Below, piece by piece: positions 9,384 through 18,588 of a stretch of 64,000 nucleotides of DNA. The notes below the pieces were generated by a model. It made no database searches. It was given only the letters and a program-made list of their open reading frames with translations, and had not been told where the DNA came from. Each line of letters opens with the position of its first letter. Position 1 is the first letter of the stretch. This stretch comes from Rhodanobacter sp. FDAARGOS 1247. Lineage in GTDB: Bacteria > Pseudomonadota > Gammaproteobacteria > Xanthomonadales > Rhodanobacteraceae. A program made the position numbers and the translations under genes. The DNA lies in the NCBI RefSeq assembly GCF_016889805.1, contig NZ_CP069535.1:3286001-3350000 (forward strand). Reading direction: 5' to 3'.

Positions 9384-10853
9384 TTACAGGTCGCGCAGGC
9401 ACTCCACCATGCCGTCGCTGCCGACCGAAAGCAGCTTCAGCGTATTGGTGCCGCCGCCCTGGCCGACGTGGTCGCCTTGGGTCAGCACCACACGATCGCC
9501 TTCCTGCAGGCGACCTTCGGCGAACAACTGCTGCACGGCCGAGCGTGCGGTGGCGACCGAGGTCAGGCCCTCGTGGGAGAACGCCACCGGCTGCACGTCG
9601 CGCAACAGCAGCATGCGCCGACGCGAACCGGCCATCGGCGACAGGGCAAAGATGGGTACGGCGCTGCCGTAGCGCGACAGCCATTGCGCGGTGGCGCCGG
9701 ATTCGGTCAGCGCCACGATCGCCCGCACGTCGAGCTGGCTGGCCAGCATCATCGCGGCCAGCGCGATCGCCTGGTCGGTGCGATCGAGCATGTGGCCGGT
9801 GGCGGTCAGGTCCTCCTTCGGCTCGAACTGGCGTTCGGCGCCCAGGCAGATCCGGCGCATCGCGGCCACCGCCTTGTCCGGATGCGCACCGGCGGCAGTT
9901 TCCTCCGACAGCATCACCGCGTCGGTGCCGTCGATCACCGCGTTCGCCACGTCGAGCACTTCGGCGCGGGTCGGGATCGGCGAGCGCACCATCGACTGCA
10001 GCATCTGGGTGGCGGTGATCACCGCGCGGTTGCGCTGCACCGACTCGCGGATGATCTTCTTCTGCAGGCCGGGCAGTTCGGCGTCGCCGATCTCCACGCC
10101 CAGGTCGCCGCGCGCCACCATCACCACGTCGGACGCGTCGATGATTTCGCCCAGCACGGGGATCGCATCGGCGCGCTCGATCTTCGCCACCAGCGCGGCG
10201 TTGCCGCCGGCCTCGTGCAGCAGGCGCCGCGCCTGGTGCATGTCCTCGGCCGAACGGACGAAGGAGATGGCCAGGAAATCCGCGCCGATCTCGGCGGCCA
10301 GCTTGATGTCGGACTTGTCCTTGTCCGACAGCGCCGTCACCGAGAGTCCGCCGCCCTGGCGGTTGAGTCCCTTGCGGTTGGACAGCCTGCCGCCGATCAG
10401 CACCCGGCAACGCACCTCGGCGCCGACCACGTCCAGCACGGTCAGCGCGACGAGCCCGTCGTCCAGCAGCAGCACGTCGCCGGCCTGCACGTCGCCGGGC
10501 AGGCCGTAATAACTCACGCCCACGCGCGAGGCGTCGCCGGGCGGCGCGTCGGGCCGGCAATCCAGCACGAAGGGCGCGCCGTCGGCCAGCTCCACCGGCC
10601 CGTTGGCGAACGTCTCGATGCGGATCTTCGGACCTTGCAGGTCGGCCAGGATGCCCACCTCGCAACCGGCTTCGCTGGCCGCGGCACGCACCGCATTGGC
10701 ACGCGCCCGATGATCGTCGGGCTGGCCGTGCGAGAGATTCAGGCGAACCACGTTGACGCCTTCGGCGATGATCCGCGCCAGCATGCCCGGCGCGTCGGTG
10801 GCGGGGCCCAGGGTGGCGACGATCTTGGTACGACGCAGCGGATTCTCGTTCAT
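9384..10853 (-). CDS. pyk: Pyruvate kinase
   Basis: This enzyme converts phosphoenolpyruvate and ADP to pyruvate and ATP in the last step of glycolysis. The 489-residue product shows RRTKIVATLGPATDAPGM at the N-terminus, NLSHG, the active-site signature KIERADAI and MVARGDLGVEIG, and GTDAVMLSEETAAG with the catalytic region. The C-terminal allosteric domain is present. A 7-bp inverted repeat, CATGCAT-TCGT-ATGCATG, lies at 10892-10909, about 40 bp upstream of the start, and could be an operator. Confidence 0.95.
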   Translation of the reverse strand: MNENPLRRTKIVATLGPATDAPGMLARIIAEGVNVVRLNLSHGQPDDHRARANAVRAAASEAGCEVGILADLQGPKIRIETFANGPVELADGAPFVLDCRPDAPPGDASRVGVSYYGLPGDVQAGDVLLLDDGLVALTVLDVVGAEVRCRVLIGGRLSNRKGLNRQGGGLSVTALSDKDKSDIKLAAEIGADFLAISFVRSAEDMHQARRLLHEAGGNAALVAKIERADAIPVLGEIIDASDVVMVARGDLGVEIGDAELPGLQKKIIRESVQRNRAVITATQMLQSMVRSPIPTRAEVLDVANAVIDGTDAVMLSEETAAGAHPDKAVAAMRRICLGAERQFEPKEDLTATGHMLDRTDQAIALAAMMLASQLDVRAIVALTESGATAQWLSRYGSAVPIFALSPMAGSRRRMLLLRDVQPVAFSHEGLTSVATARSAVQQLFAEGRLQEGDRVVLTQGDHVGQGGGTNTLKLLSVGSDGMVECLRDL

Positions 10854-10932
10854 GAGTCGAGGCTAGCAGATGAATGGCAGCGCGCCACCCCCATGCATTC
10901 GTATGCATGAAAACGGTGACGCGGACGGACGG

Positions 10933-11745
10933 CTATTTGCCCAGGGCGAGGTTCAGTACCGCCGCCAGCCGACGGCCGGCCTGGCGCAGGCGCAGCTCCG
11001 CCTCGGGCAGCTCGGCCCTGACGTAGGCCTTGTCGATTGCATGCCCGGACGGATAGAAACCCGGCTCGGCGGTCATCCGGCAGGATTCCTCTGCCCACTG
11101 GGCGTAGGGGTTGTCCAGCGGGGCGATCGGCGCGGGCAGCGCGACCGGCACGGCGGAATCCAGCCGTTGCGCGTACTGCTGCCAGTCCAGGTCGCGGCTG
11201 TAGAGCATGCTCGAATCCCACACCTTGTGCAGGTTGCTGCCCTTGCCCTCGAACTGCACCTGGAAGGTGTTGCCACCCTTGTCGTCGCGATAGCCGGCAT
11301 GCAGCGGCTGGTGGATGTCGCCGACAAAATGCACCACGAATTTCAGCGCGTTGCGCCGCGCCTTGTCGCTCTGGCTGCGGTCGCCCAGCACGCCGACGTA
11401 ATACTGCAGGGCCGACACCACGCAATTGCCTTTGCGGCAATCGCGCGGCGGCACGTAGTCGCAGGCGCTGCCGCCGCGGAAGTTGATGTAGTGCTGGCCG
11501 CGAGTCTGCTTCCACAAGGCCGCCATCGCCGGATCGTCCTGCATCTGGTCCGGCCAGTTGGCGACGTCGGCCAGCGAGCTCGTGTGCTCCGGCGCCAGCA
11601 GGCGCACGACCTCGGCTTCGGCGGCGGGACTCAGATGGCGCTGCGCCAGTTCGGCCACCACGCTGTGCCCCAGCGGCCCCCATGCCTGCGCCGGCGCGAT
11701 GACGAGACAGGCCAGCAGGACGGCGGCGCGGCGGGTGAAACTCAT
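10933..11745 (-). CDS. S1/P1-family nuclease, secreted
   Basis: This is a zinc-dependent, sugar-nonspecific endonuclease of the S1/P1 family, 270 residues with a signal peptide whose cleavage at AQA-WGPLGH exposes the N-terminal tryptophan that ligates the trinuclear zinc cluster. Other ligand regions visible are ADVANWPDQ, GQHYINFRG, VVHFVGDIHQPLHAG and LHKVWDSSML. It would act in the periplasm or medium, degrading nucleic acids for phosphate or nucleoside recovery. The chosen ATG (11745) is the only one that leaves an intact signal peptide. Confidence 0.9.
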   Translation of the reverse strand: MSFTRRAAVLLACLVIAPAQAWGPLGHSVVAELAQRHLSPAAEAEVVRLLAPEHTSSLADVANWPDQMQDDPAMAALWKQTRGQHYINFRGGSACDYVPPRDCRKGNCVVSALQYYVGVLGDRSQSDKARRNALKFVVHFVGDIHQPLHAGYRDDKGGNTFQVQFEGKGSNLHKVWDSSMLYSRDLDWQQYAQRLDSAVPVALPAPIAPLDNPYAQWAEESCRMTAEPGFYPSGHAIDKAYVRAELPEAELRLRQAGRRLAAVLNLALGK

Positions 11746-11951
11746 GGCGGTTGATCCAGCGGAATGATGTCCGCAGCATGCCACAGACGGCTGCGGCTTT
11801 TTGCCGCTCGCCGTGCCCCGTGCACGGCGGCGGCCGGTGCCATGCCATCCGGCTTCGCCCGGCCTGCCGCGGCGGTCGGGCAACCCGGGCGGATTGGCTG
11901 TAAAATGGCCGTTTCCCGGCCGCTGCCGCGGCCTTGCCTGCCATCCCCTAA

Positions 11952-12968
<1,017 letters not shown>

Positions 12969-12984
12969 GCGAAGGCCATCGCCA

Positions 12985-13019
12985 CACGAAAAAGCCGGGC
13001 ATTGCCCGGCTTTTTCGTG
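12985..13019. terminator. Intrinsic terminator of gap
   Basis: A perfect 16-bp stem, CACGAAAAAGCCGGGC/GCCCGGCTTTTTCGTG, with loop ATT carries the A-run and T-run inside the stem, so it can act in both directions. Confidence 0.9.
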
Positions 13020-13022
13020 GAA

Positions 13023-13100
13023 CGAGGAGTCAGTGGAGATGAGCGGGAAGTGAGAAAGAGCCTTTTCTCCCGTTTCTCACTCCTCTCCACTCACTCCTCG
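13023..13100. repeat. Long imperfect inverted repeat at the fdxA 3' end
   Basis: The left arm (13023-13057) begins CGAGGAGTCAGTGGAG and ends AGTGAGAAA. The right arm (13073-13100) is its near-complement, TTTCTCACTCCTCTCC followed by ACTCACTCCTCG. The right arm contains the fdxA stop codon and last glutamate codons. It forms a second hairpin directly behind the gap terminator and probably protects or ends the fdxA transcript. Confidence 0.55.
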
Positions 13101-13423
13101 CTTCTCCGCAGCAGCGGCAGCTTGTCCGGCACGCCGTCCCACTTCGCTGCATCCTCCATCGCCGGAATCTTGCTGGTCAGCACCGGCCATTCGCGCGCCA
13201 GCTCGGCGTTGATCGACATGAAGATCTCCTGGCCCGCCGGCACGTCGAGCTCGGGGAAGATCGCGCCGACCGGGCACTCCTCCACGCACAGCGTGCAGTC
13301 GATGCATTCGTCGGGGTCGATCACCAGGAAATTGGGACCGGCGTGGAAGCAGTCCACCGGACACACCTCGACGCAATCGGTGTGCTTGCAGTTGATGCAG
13401 TTTTCGGTGACGACGTGCGTCAT
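13091..13423 (-). CDS. fdxA: Ferredoxin, 7Fe-8S type
   Basis: This is a small low-potential electron carrier of 110 residues. The N-terminal cluster region reads [19 protein letters not shown], giving the ligands for a [3Fe-4S] cluster, and the second region [12 protein letters not shown] binds [4Fe-4S]. The C-terminal extension with [14 protein letters not shown] is typical of the Azotobacter FdI-like FdxA family. The ATG at 13423 is preceded by AAGGAGGC. It is divergent from azurin; an FNR-like site lies between them. The partner enzyme is not evident. Confidence 0.92.
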   Translation of the reverse strand: MTHVVTENCINCKHTDCVEVCPVDCFHAGPNFLVIDPDECIDCTLCVEECPVGAIFPELDVPAGQEIFMSINAELAREWPVLTSKIPAMEDAAKWDGVPDKLPLLRRSEE

Positions 13424-13487
13424 CTTGCCTCCTTCCGACGCCTGCCGGTGTGTCGCTGGAGTGTCCGGGACGGATAGTGCGAAAGCC

Positions 13488-13501
13488 ATGATCCAGGTCA
13501 G
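13488..13501. promoter_or_regulatory. FNR-box-like site upstream of azurin
   Basis: ATGAT-CCAG-GTCAG matches the FNR consensus TTGAY-N4-RTCAA at 8 of 10 positions. It is centred 69.5 bp before the azurin ATG. With the box at -41.5, the hexamer CAGAAT (13524-13529) falls exactly at the -10 position. It is also 71.5 bp from the fdxA start on the other strand. Confidence 0.5.
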
Positions 13502-13563
13502 TGCCGATGACGCCCCACCATCGCAGAATTCACTCGATCCCCAACTTCCCCAAGGAGCAACCC

Positions 13564-14013
13564 ATGATGCGCAAACTGATGGCCATTGCCCTGCTCGGCC
13601 TGCTTTCCACTCCGCTGATGGCCGCCGAATGCGCGACCACGGTCGAGGCCAACGACGCCATGCAGTTCAACACCAAGACGATCACCGTACCCAAGACCTG
13701 CAAGTCGTTCAAGGTCACCCTGAAGCACACCGGCAAGCTGCCGGCCACCGCGATGGGGCACAACTGGGTGCTGTCGCACGCCAGCGACGAAGCAGGCGTG
13801 ATTTCCGACGGCATGAAGGCCGGCGCGGGCAGCAGCTACGAGAAGCCGGGTGACGCGCGCATCATCGCGCACACCAGGCTGATCGGCGGCGGCGAATCCG
13901 ATGTCGCCACGATCGACGTGGCCAAGTTGAAGGCCGGCGAGCAGTACGCGTTCTTCTGCACCTTCCCCGGCCATGCCGCGCTGATGAAGGGCACCTTGAG
14001 CCTGGGCCAGTAA
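13564..14013 (+). CDS. azu: Azurin
   Basis: This is a periplasmic type 1 copper protein that passes single electrons, here most likely to the copper nitrite reductase encoded at 17-18.5 kb. It has 149 residues including a signal peptide ending LMAAE. The copper ligands are visible: His in MGHNWVLS, then Cys, His and Met in [14 protein letters not shown]. The remaining conserved pair Cys (AECATT and KTCKSF) can form the structural disulfide. A strong ribosome site, CAAGGAGCAA, precedes the ATG. A FNR-like box upstream supports anaerobic induction. Confidence 0.95.
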   Translation: MMRKLMAIALLGLLSTPLMAAECATTVEANDAMQFNTKTITVPKTCKSFKVTLKHTGKLPATAMGHNWVLSHASDEAGVISDGMKAGAGSSYEKPGDARIIAHTRLIGGGESDVATIDVAKLKAGEQYAFFCTFPGHAALMKGTLSLGQ

Positions 14014-14028
14014 GCTCCTTGGACCAGC

Positions 14029-14063
14029 GACGCATCCGGCCGCCATGGCCGGGTGCGTTTTTT
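14029..14063 (+). terminator. Intrinsic terminator after azurin
   Basis: ACGCATCCGGCC pairs with GGCCGGGTGCGT (one G-T pair) and is followed by a run of six T residues, 15 bp after the azurin stop codon and before the truncated haemoglobin gene. Confidence 0.75.
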
Positions 14064-14105
14064 GTTGGTGCCGGCATCACGCAGCGCTCCACGCACGGAT
14101 CTACC

Positions 14106-14525
14106 ATGTCCCGCATGAACCCGCAGTCACCCCTCGATGAAACCGCCCTGGCCAGGCTGGTCGACCACTTCTACGAGAAGGTGCGGCGCGATGCGCAGAT
14201 CGGCCCGATCTTCAACGCTGCCGTGCATGACTGGGACGAGCACAAGCGCCTGCTCACCTCGTTCTGGGCCTCGGTGGCGCTGCGCGCCGGCAGCTATCGC
14301 GGCAACCCGATGGGCGCACACCGGTCCCACCCGATCCGCGCCGAACACTTCGACCGCTGGCTGGCGCTGTGGCGCGAAACCTGCGCGGAAGAACTGGACG
14401 AAACCGCGGCCGCCACGATGCTGGAATACGCCGAGCGTATCGGTCGCAGCCTGAAATACGGACTGGGTCTCCATCCGCAGGCCCAGCCGTTCGGCGTGCC
14501 GATCGTCGGCATCGAGCGCCCGTAG
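14106..14525 (+). CDS. Group III truncated haemoglobin
   Basis: This is a 2-on-2 haem protein of 139 residues, probably binding O2 or NO in the cytoplasm. The family features are DETALARLVDHFYEKVRRD at the N-terminus, the distal region FWASVALRAGSYRGNPM, and HRSHPIRAEHFDRWLALW, which contains the proximal histidine. It lies directly behind azurin and in a block of nitrogen-oxide genes, so NO detoxification is a reasonable inference. ATG 14106 is chosen; ATG 14115 is an alternative. The stop codon is the first part of the downstream palindrome. Confidence 0.85.
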   Translation: MSRMNPQSPLDETALARLVDHFYEKVRRDAQIGPIFNAAVHDWDEHKRLLTSFWASVALRAGSYRGNPMGAHRSHPIRAEHFDRWLALWRETCAEELDETAAATMLEYAERIGRSLKYGLGLHPQAQPFGVPIVGIERP

Positions 14526-14548
14526 GAGCGCACAGGGTGCGCTCCTAC
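14522..14548. terminator. Palindromic REP-like element acting as bidirectional terminator
   Basis: The 12-bp perfect inverted repeat GTAGGAGCGCAC / GTGCGCTCCTAC (loop AGG) starts inside the truncated haemoglobin stop codon and ends 11 bp before the convergent tpx stop. It shares an arm with the shorter copy at 1186-1207, so it is both a dispersed repeat and a likely transcript-ending hairpin. Confidence 0.6.
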
Positions 14549-14559
14549 AATAGTCGCGA

Positions 14560-15060
14560 TCAGGCCAGCACTTTCAACGCCGCGTCATAGTCCGGTTCGT
14601 GGCCGATCTCGCTGACCAGCTCGGCGTGGATGACCTTGTCGTGTTCGTCCAGCACCACCACCGCGCGCGCGGCCAATCCCGCCAACGGGCCGCTGGCGAT
14701 CGCCACGCCGTAGTCGTTGAGGAACTGGCGGCCGCGCATCAGCGACAGGTTGATCACCTTGTCCAGTCCTTCGGCGCCGCAGAAGCGCGCCTGCGCGAAC
14801 GGCAGGTCGGCGGAGATGCACAGCACCACGGTGTTGTCGAGCTGGCCAGCCAGCTCGTTGAAGCGGCGCACCGAGGTGGCGCACACGCCGGTGTCGATGC
14901 TGGGAAAGATGTTCAGCACCTTGCGCTTGCCGGCATGGCTCGACAGCGTCACGTCGGACAGGTCGCCGCCGACCAGGCTGAAGGCCGGCGCGGTCGAACC
15001 CGGCGCGGGAAACTGGCCGTCGACGCTGATCGGCTGGCCCTTGAATGTGACTGCGGACAT
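14560..15060 (-). CDS. tpx: Thiol peroxidase Tpx
   Basis: This atypical two-Cys peroxiredoxin reduces peroxides using thioredoxin. The 166-residue length is typical. The peroxidatic cysteine is C60 in [16 protein letters not shown] and the resolving cysteine is C94 in ARFCGAEG, matching the spacing in E. coli Tpx (61/95). It lies 26 bp downstream of the CopD/HemJ-like gene on the same strand and is probably co-transcribed, which would place it under the FNR-like site at 15579-15592. Confidence 0.95.
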   Translation of the reverse strand: MSAVTFKGQPISVDGQFPAPGSTAPAFSLVGGDLSDVTLSSHAGKRKVLNIFPSIDTGVCATSVRRFNELAGQLDNTVVLCISADLPFAQARFCGAEGLDKVINLSLMRGRQFLNDYGVAIASGPLAGLAARAVVVLDEHDKVIHAELVSEIGHEPDYDAALKVLA

Positions 15061-15086
15061 CGTGCACCTCGTTGCTGGATGGATGG

Positions 15087-15524
15087 CTACAAGTAGAACA
15101 TGGTCTTGGCCAGGAACACGATGCCGACCATCAAGCCCAGCACGATGCGATGGGTATGCCTGAACCGGCAGACATCCATCCTGCCGCTGCGCATCGCCCA
15201 CATCGCGTTGACGAATACCCCGAGCACGCCGAACGCCAGCAGCACCTTGAGCAGCAACCAGTTGCCGAAGCGGCTGCCGACGCATTCCAGTCCGCCGCAG
15301 CGGATCTCGAACAACACGCCGCCGCTGACGAACAGCAGGATAACCACCACCGGCATGAACCGGCGCACCCGCGCCATCACGGCCTTCTCGATGCGCTGCA
15401 TGGTGGCGATGTCGAAATGCCGGTGCAGCGCTTCGAGCACCACCACCTCGAAGGTCACCGCGCCGACGAACACGATCGCGCAGGACAGGTGCAGCAGCAC
15501 GATCCACGGATACCAGGCACTCAT
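15087..15524 (-). CDS. CopD/HemJ-like four-helix inner-membrane protein
   Basis: This 145-residue protein has four predicted membrane helices. The first carries a histidine in [13 protein letters not shown]; the third starts [15 protein letters not shown]; the last loop has [11 protein letters not shown]. The pattern fits the CopD-type copper-handling or HemJ-like haem-pathway membrane families, which share this fold. Position between SCO/nirV/nirK and tpx and an FNR-like box upstream favour a copper or haem role in nitrite respiration. ATG 15524 has CCGGAGAG upstream. The exact function is unproven. Confidence 0.65.
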   Translation of the reverse strand: MSAWYPWIVLLHLSCAIVFVGAVTFEVVVLEALHRHFDIATMQRIEKAVMARVRRFMPVVVILLFVSGGVLFEIRCGGLECVGSRFGNWLLLKVLLAFGVLGVFVNAMWAMRSGRMDVCRFRHTHRIVLGLMVGIVFLAKTMFYL

Positions 15525-15578
15525 GCGCACTCTCCGGAAGCATGCGCCCAAGTCTGCGCGCGACCGCCGCATGTCGCG

Positions 15579-15592
15579 CTGACATGGATCAA
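15579..15592 (-). promoter_or_regulatory. FNR-box-like site upstream of copD-like gene
   Basis: CTGAC-ATGG-ATCAA on the plus strand matches TTGAY-N4-RTCAA at 9 of 10 positions. It is centred 61.5 bp before the ATG at 15524. If the box sits at -41.5, CAGACT (minus strand, 15556-15551) occupies the -10, the same hexamer found at the same spacing before hemN. Confidence 0.6.
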
Positions 15593-15612
15593 CCCGGGCT
15601 GCCGCCCTGCGC

Positions 15613-16188
15613 TCAACCCTGCGGCGTGGCAGCCACCAGCTTGCGGATCGCCTCGACGAAGGCCGGGTCGAGCTTGCCGATGCGGGTGGTGCGCGCGGCG
15701 ATGCGACCGTCGCTGTCCAGCAAGATCAGTTCGCTGCTGTGGTTGAATTCCTTGTCCGGCAGCTGGCGATACTGCAGGCCCAGCACGCCGGACAGCTGGC
15801 GCACCTGTGCGGGCTCGGCCCGGGCCAGGGTCCAGATGCGCGAATCCAGCTTGCGCTTGTCGGCGTAGCTGCGCAGCGTGGCCACGTCGTCACGGGCGGG
15901 GTCGAAGCTCACCGCCAGCAGGTCGATCCGGGCACGGGTGGCCGGGTCCAGTGCATTGCGGGTCAGCCGCATGCTGTCGATGATCATCGGGCAGACCATC
16001 TGGCACGAGGTGTAGAACATGGTGACCAGCTGCGGCCGGCCGCGCCGCTCGGCCAGCTTCTGCCGATGACCGTCCTGGTCGGTCAACTGCACCGACAGGT
16101 TGTAGACCGAATCGCCGGGCAGCGGCGTGGCCGCCCGCGCGCTGCCGAGCAGCAGGAGCATCGCAAGCAGGGACAACAGACGTTTCAT
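15613..16188 (-). CDS. SCO1/SenC-type copper chaperone
   Basis: This 191-residue thioredoxin-fold protein is exported by a signal peptide ending ARA. The copper-binding CxxxC lies in FYTSCQMVCPMIID and the third ligand histidine in KEFNHSSELILLD. Family members deliver copper or act as thiol reductants for cuproenzymes; placed 10 bp after nirV in a nirK operon, this one probably assists NirK metallation. It is the third gene of nirK-nirV-sco. Confidence 0.88.
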   Translation of the reverse strand: MKRLLSLLAMLLLLGSARAATPLPGDSVYNLSVQLTDQDGHRQKLAERRGRPQLVTMFYTSCQMVCPMIIDSMRLTRNALDPATRARIDLLAVSFDPARDDVATLRSYADKRKLDSRIWTLARAEPAQVRQLSGVLGLQYRQLPDKEFNHSSELILLDSDGRIAARTTRIGKLDPAFVEAIRKLVAATPQG

Positions 16189-16198
16189 GGCGCATGCC

Positions 16199-16960
16199 TC
16201 ATTCTGACTTCGCGCAACGGAAGCCCATGTTGTTGGTGGTGTTGGCGGCCTTGAGCGCGGACAGCATCGCAATGCGCATCAGCACCGCGTAGTTTTCCTT
16301 CTCCTGCAGGCTGATCGCGCCCGCGCCGCAGAATTTCAGCAGGTCCGGATCGCCCTGCTCGCGGCTGTCGCTGGCGACCATCAAGGCGTTGAAGTCGTCC
16401 ACCCACTCCCACACCAGCCCGTTGATATCGCGCACGCCATAGACGTTGGCGATGCCGCCCACGTCGGGCAGGGCCGTGTTGGACGGCCGCGCGTACCAGC
16501 CCAGGATGCTTTCGCGCCAGGCCGGGTCGGCGCGGGCGTCGCGGCGGGTGGCGTCGGCCGCGGCCGCGTATTCCCATTCGTACCAGCTGGGCAGGCGCGC
16601 GTTTTCGCTCTCGCAATAGGCTTGCGCCGCAAACCAGCTGACCCGGGTCACCGGCTGACGCGGCAACGCCGTGTCACCCAGTGCGTCGGCGCTGCCCCAC
16701 TGGGTGAGGTAGCGCGCATCGGCGAGGATGCTGGCCACCTTGTCGCGTTGCCACTCGGGATGCTTCTTCACGAAGGCCAGGAACTCGCCGTTGGTGACCA
16801 GTTCGGTGCGCAGGCGGAATGGCGCCACCTGCGCCGGCGCCGCCTTGCCGTCGGCGGGCAGCACGCTGGTGAAGGTCCCACCCGGCAGGGCGACGTAATC
16901 CGCCGCCACTGCCGGCAGTGCCAGCATCAGTCCCAGGACGAACAGCAGGCCTGCGCGCAT
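16199..16960 (-). CDS. nirV: NirV-like SUMF1/formylglycine-enzyme-family protein
   Basis: This 253-residue exported protein (signal peptide MRAGLLFVLGLMLALPAVAA) has the SUMF1/FGE-sulfatase fold: LPGGTF at the start of the domain, the PVTRVSWFAAQAYCESENARLPS core, EWEYAAAA, NVYGVRDINGLVWEWVDDF, and the closing NNMGFRC. This fold encoded directly after nirK is the hallmark of NirV, whose biochemical role is not established. The ATG follows the nirK stop as TGAGATG, so the two are translationally coupled. The active-site cysteines of true formylglycine enzymes are not obviously conserved. Confidence 0.85.
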   Translation of the reverse strand: MRAGLLFVLGLMLALPAVAADYVALPGGTFTSVLPADGKAAPAQVAPFRLRTELVTNGEFLAFVKKHPEWQRDKVASILADARYLTQWGSADALGDTALPRQPVTRVSWFAAQAYCESENARLPSWYEWEYAAAADATRRDARADPAWRESILGWYARPSNTALPDVGGIANVYGVRDINGLVWEWVDDFNALMVASDSREQGDPDLLKFCGAGAISLQEKENYAVLMRIAMLSALKAANTTNNMGFRCAKSE

Positions 16961-16961
16961 C

Positions 16962-18473
16962 TCAGTGCTCCGGGGCCGCCGCAGCGGGTGCCTCTGCGCG
17001 TGCCTTAGCCACTTCTTCCTTGCTGATCTGGCCACCCGGGTTGTCCCAGCTGTTCAGCACGTAGGTGAGGATGTTGGCCACCTCGTCGTCGTTGAGCTGG
17101 CTCATCGGCGGCATCACCGAGTCGTACTCGTGGCCGTTCACCGTGATCTTGCCGGTCAGGCCGTGGGTGACGATGGTCATCGCCCGCTTCGGATCGGCCG
17201 CCAAGAAGTCCGACTTCGCCAGCGGCGGGAACACGTTGGCCAGGCCTTCGCCGTTCGCCTGGTGGCAGACCGAACAGGTGCCGGTGAACAGCTGCTTGCC
17301 CGCGGCGATCTGCTCCTCCTTGGTCAGCGTGCCGGCCGCATGCGCCTTGGCCGCCGTGGTCACCGCCTTCAGGTTCGGCTCCGAGCGATCGCCCAGGTAC
17401 ACCGCGTCCACTTCCTTGCCCGAGTAGATCGACTTGTCTTCCGGACCGTCCACCTTGAGGATGCCCAGCGCGCCCTTGTTGAAGGCGCGGAAGATCGAGT
17501 GGTCGACCAGCACGTAGCTGCCCGGCACGTCGGTGTGGAATTCCACGATCGCCGCGCCGCCGGACGGGATCAGCGTGGTCTGCACGTTGTGCTGCGCCAC
17601 CGTGCCGCCCTCGGGTTGCACCTTGTCGAAGATCTCGCCGATCACGTGGAAGCTCGACACCAGGTTCGGACCGCCGTTGCCCACGAACAGGCGCACCGTC
17701 TCGTTGGTCTTGGCGGTCAGCGCGTTGTCGCCGGTGAGCGCGCCTTCCTTGCCGTTGAACAGCACATAGGTCGGATGCTCGTCGATCGCCTTCTCCATGT
17801 CGAACGGCTGCAGGCCCTTCTGCCGGTACTTGCCGGTGGTGTAGAAGTCGCCCTGCATCACGTAATACTCGTGGTCGACCGGGCTCAGGCCCTCCGGCGG
17901 CTCGACCAGGATCAGCCCGTACATGCCGTTGGCGATGTGCATGCCCACCGGCGCGGTGGCGCAGTGGTAGACGAAGATGCCCTGGTTCAGCGCCTTGAAG
18001 GTGAACTGTGATTCGTGGCCCGGCGCGGTGAAGCTGGACGCCGCACCGCCACCCGGACCGGTCACCCCGTGCAGGTCGATGTTGTGCGGCATCTTGCTGT
18101 CCGGCGCGTTCTTCAGGTGGAACTCCACCGTGTCGCCCTGGCGCACCCGGATGAAGCTGCCCGGCACGGTGCCGCCGAAGGTCCAGAAGGTGTAGCTGAC
18201 GCCTTCGGAAATCGGCATCTCCTTCTCGACCACTTCCAGCTCGACGATGACCTTCGCCGGATGGTTGCGATGGATCGGTGGCGGCACGTGCGGCGGGCTG
18301 GTCAGCACCGCGTGGATCGGCTCGCCCTGGGGCGGGCCGAAGTCGCCGTGAATCGAAGCAGCGGGGGTCTCCGCGGCCGGACTGGCCCCGGCCGTGGCCT
18401 GCGGCTTGCCGGAGCAGGCCGCCAGCGTGAACAGCGCCGCCGTGGCGAGTAGGAATAGACCTGGACGTGACAT
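16962..18473 (-). CDS. nirK: Copper nitrite reductase with C-terminal cytochrome c domain
   Basis: This periplasmic enzyme reduces nitrite to NO, 503 residues. The N-terminus is a lipoprotein signal (LAAC20). Two cupredoxin domains follow: type 1 copper ligands H130, C171, H179 and M184; type 2 ligands H135, H170 and H325; catalytic D133 (HNIDLH) and H276 (SSFHVIG). A tethered class I cytochrome c domain begins near residue 385 with haem motif CSVCH (400-404) and an axial Met in SVMPPM. This three-domain form is known from Ralstonia pickettii-type NirK and removes the need for a separate donor, although azurin is also encoded nearby. Good ribosome site GGAGAG. Confidence 0.96.
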   Translation of the reverse strand: MSRPGLFLLATAALFTLAACSGKPQATAGASPAAETPAASIHGDFGPPQGEPIHAVLTSPPHVPPPIHRNHPAKVIVELEVVEKEMPISEGVSYTFWTFGGTVPGSFIRVRQGDTVEFHLKNAPDSKMPHNIDLHGVTGPGGGAASSFTAPGHESQFTFKALNQGIFVYHCATAPVGMHIANGMYGLILVEPPEGLSPVDHEYYVMQGDFYTTGKYRQKGLQPFDMEKAIDEHPTYVLFNGKEGALTGDNALTAKTNETVRLFVGNGGPNLVSSFHVIGEIFDKVQPEGGTVAQHNVQTTLIPSGGAAIVEFHTDVPGSYVLVDHSIFRAFNKGALGILKVDGPEDKSIYSGKEVDAVYLGDRSEPNLKAVTTAAKAHAAGTLTKEEQIAAGKQLFTGTCSVCHQANGEGLANVFPPLAKSDFLAADPKRAMTIVTHGLTGKITVNGHEYDSVMPPMSQLNDDEVANILTYVLNSWDNPGGQISKEEVAKARAEAPAAAAPEH

Positions 18474-18530
18474 GGACGCTCTCCGTGAGTTCTTGCGACT
18501 GCAAGCCTAGGCTATCTCACGGAAACCCAA

Positions 18531-18544
18531 GTGACGTGAGTCAA
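18531..18544 (-). promoter_or_regulatory. FNR-box-like site upstream of nirK
   Basis: GTGAC-GTGA-GTCAA matches TTGAY-N4-RTCAA at 9 of 10 positions and is centred 64.5 bp before the nirK ATG. A possible -10, TAGGCT (minus strand, 18509-18504), lies one base off the ideal class II spacing. Confidence 0.6.
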
Positions 18545-18588
18545 TTGGCGAATCTTTTCCGCCGGGGTGCGTCACCCTGTCAATGCAC

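Noticed and set aside
16962..18473. NirK-cytochrome c fusion as an assembly or frameshift artefact
   Set aside because: The frame is continuous, the linker is normal, and haem-tethered NirK is a known natural form.
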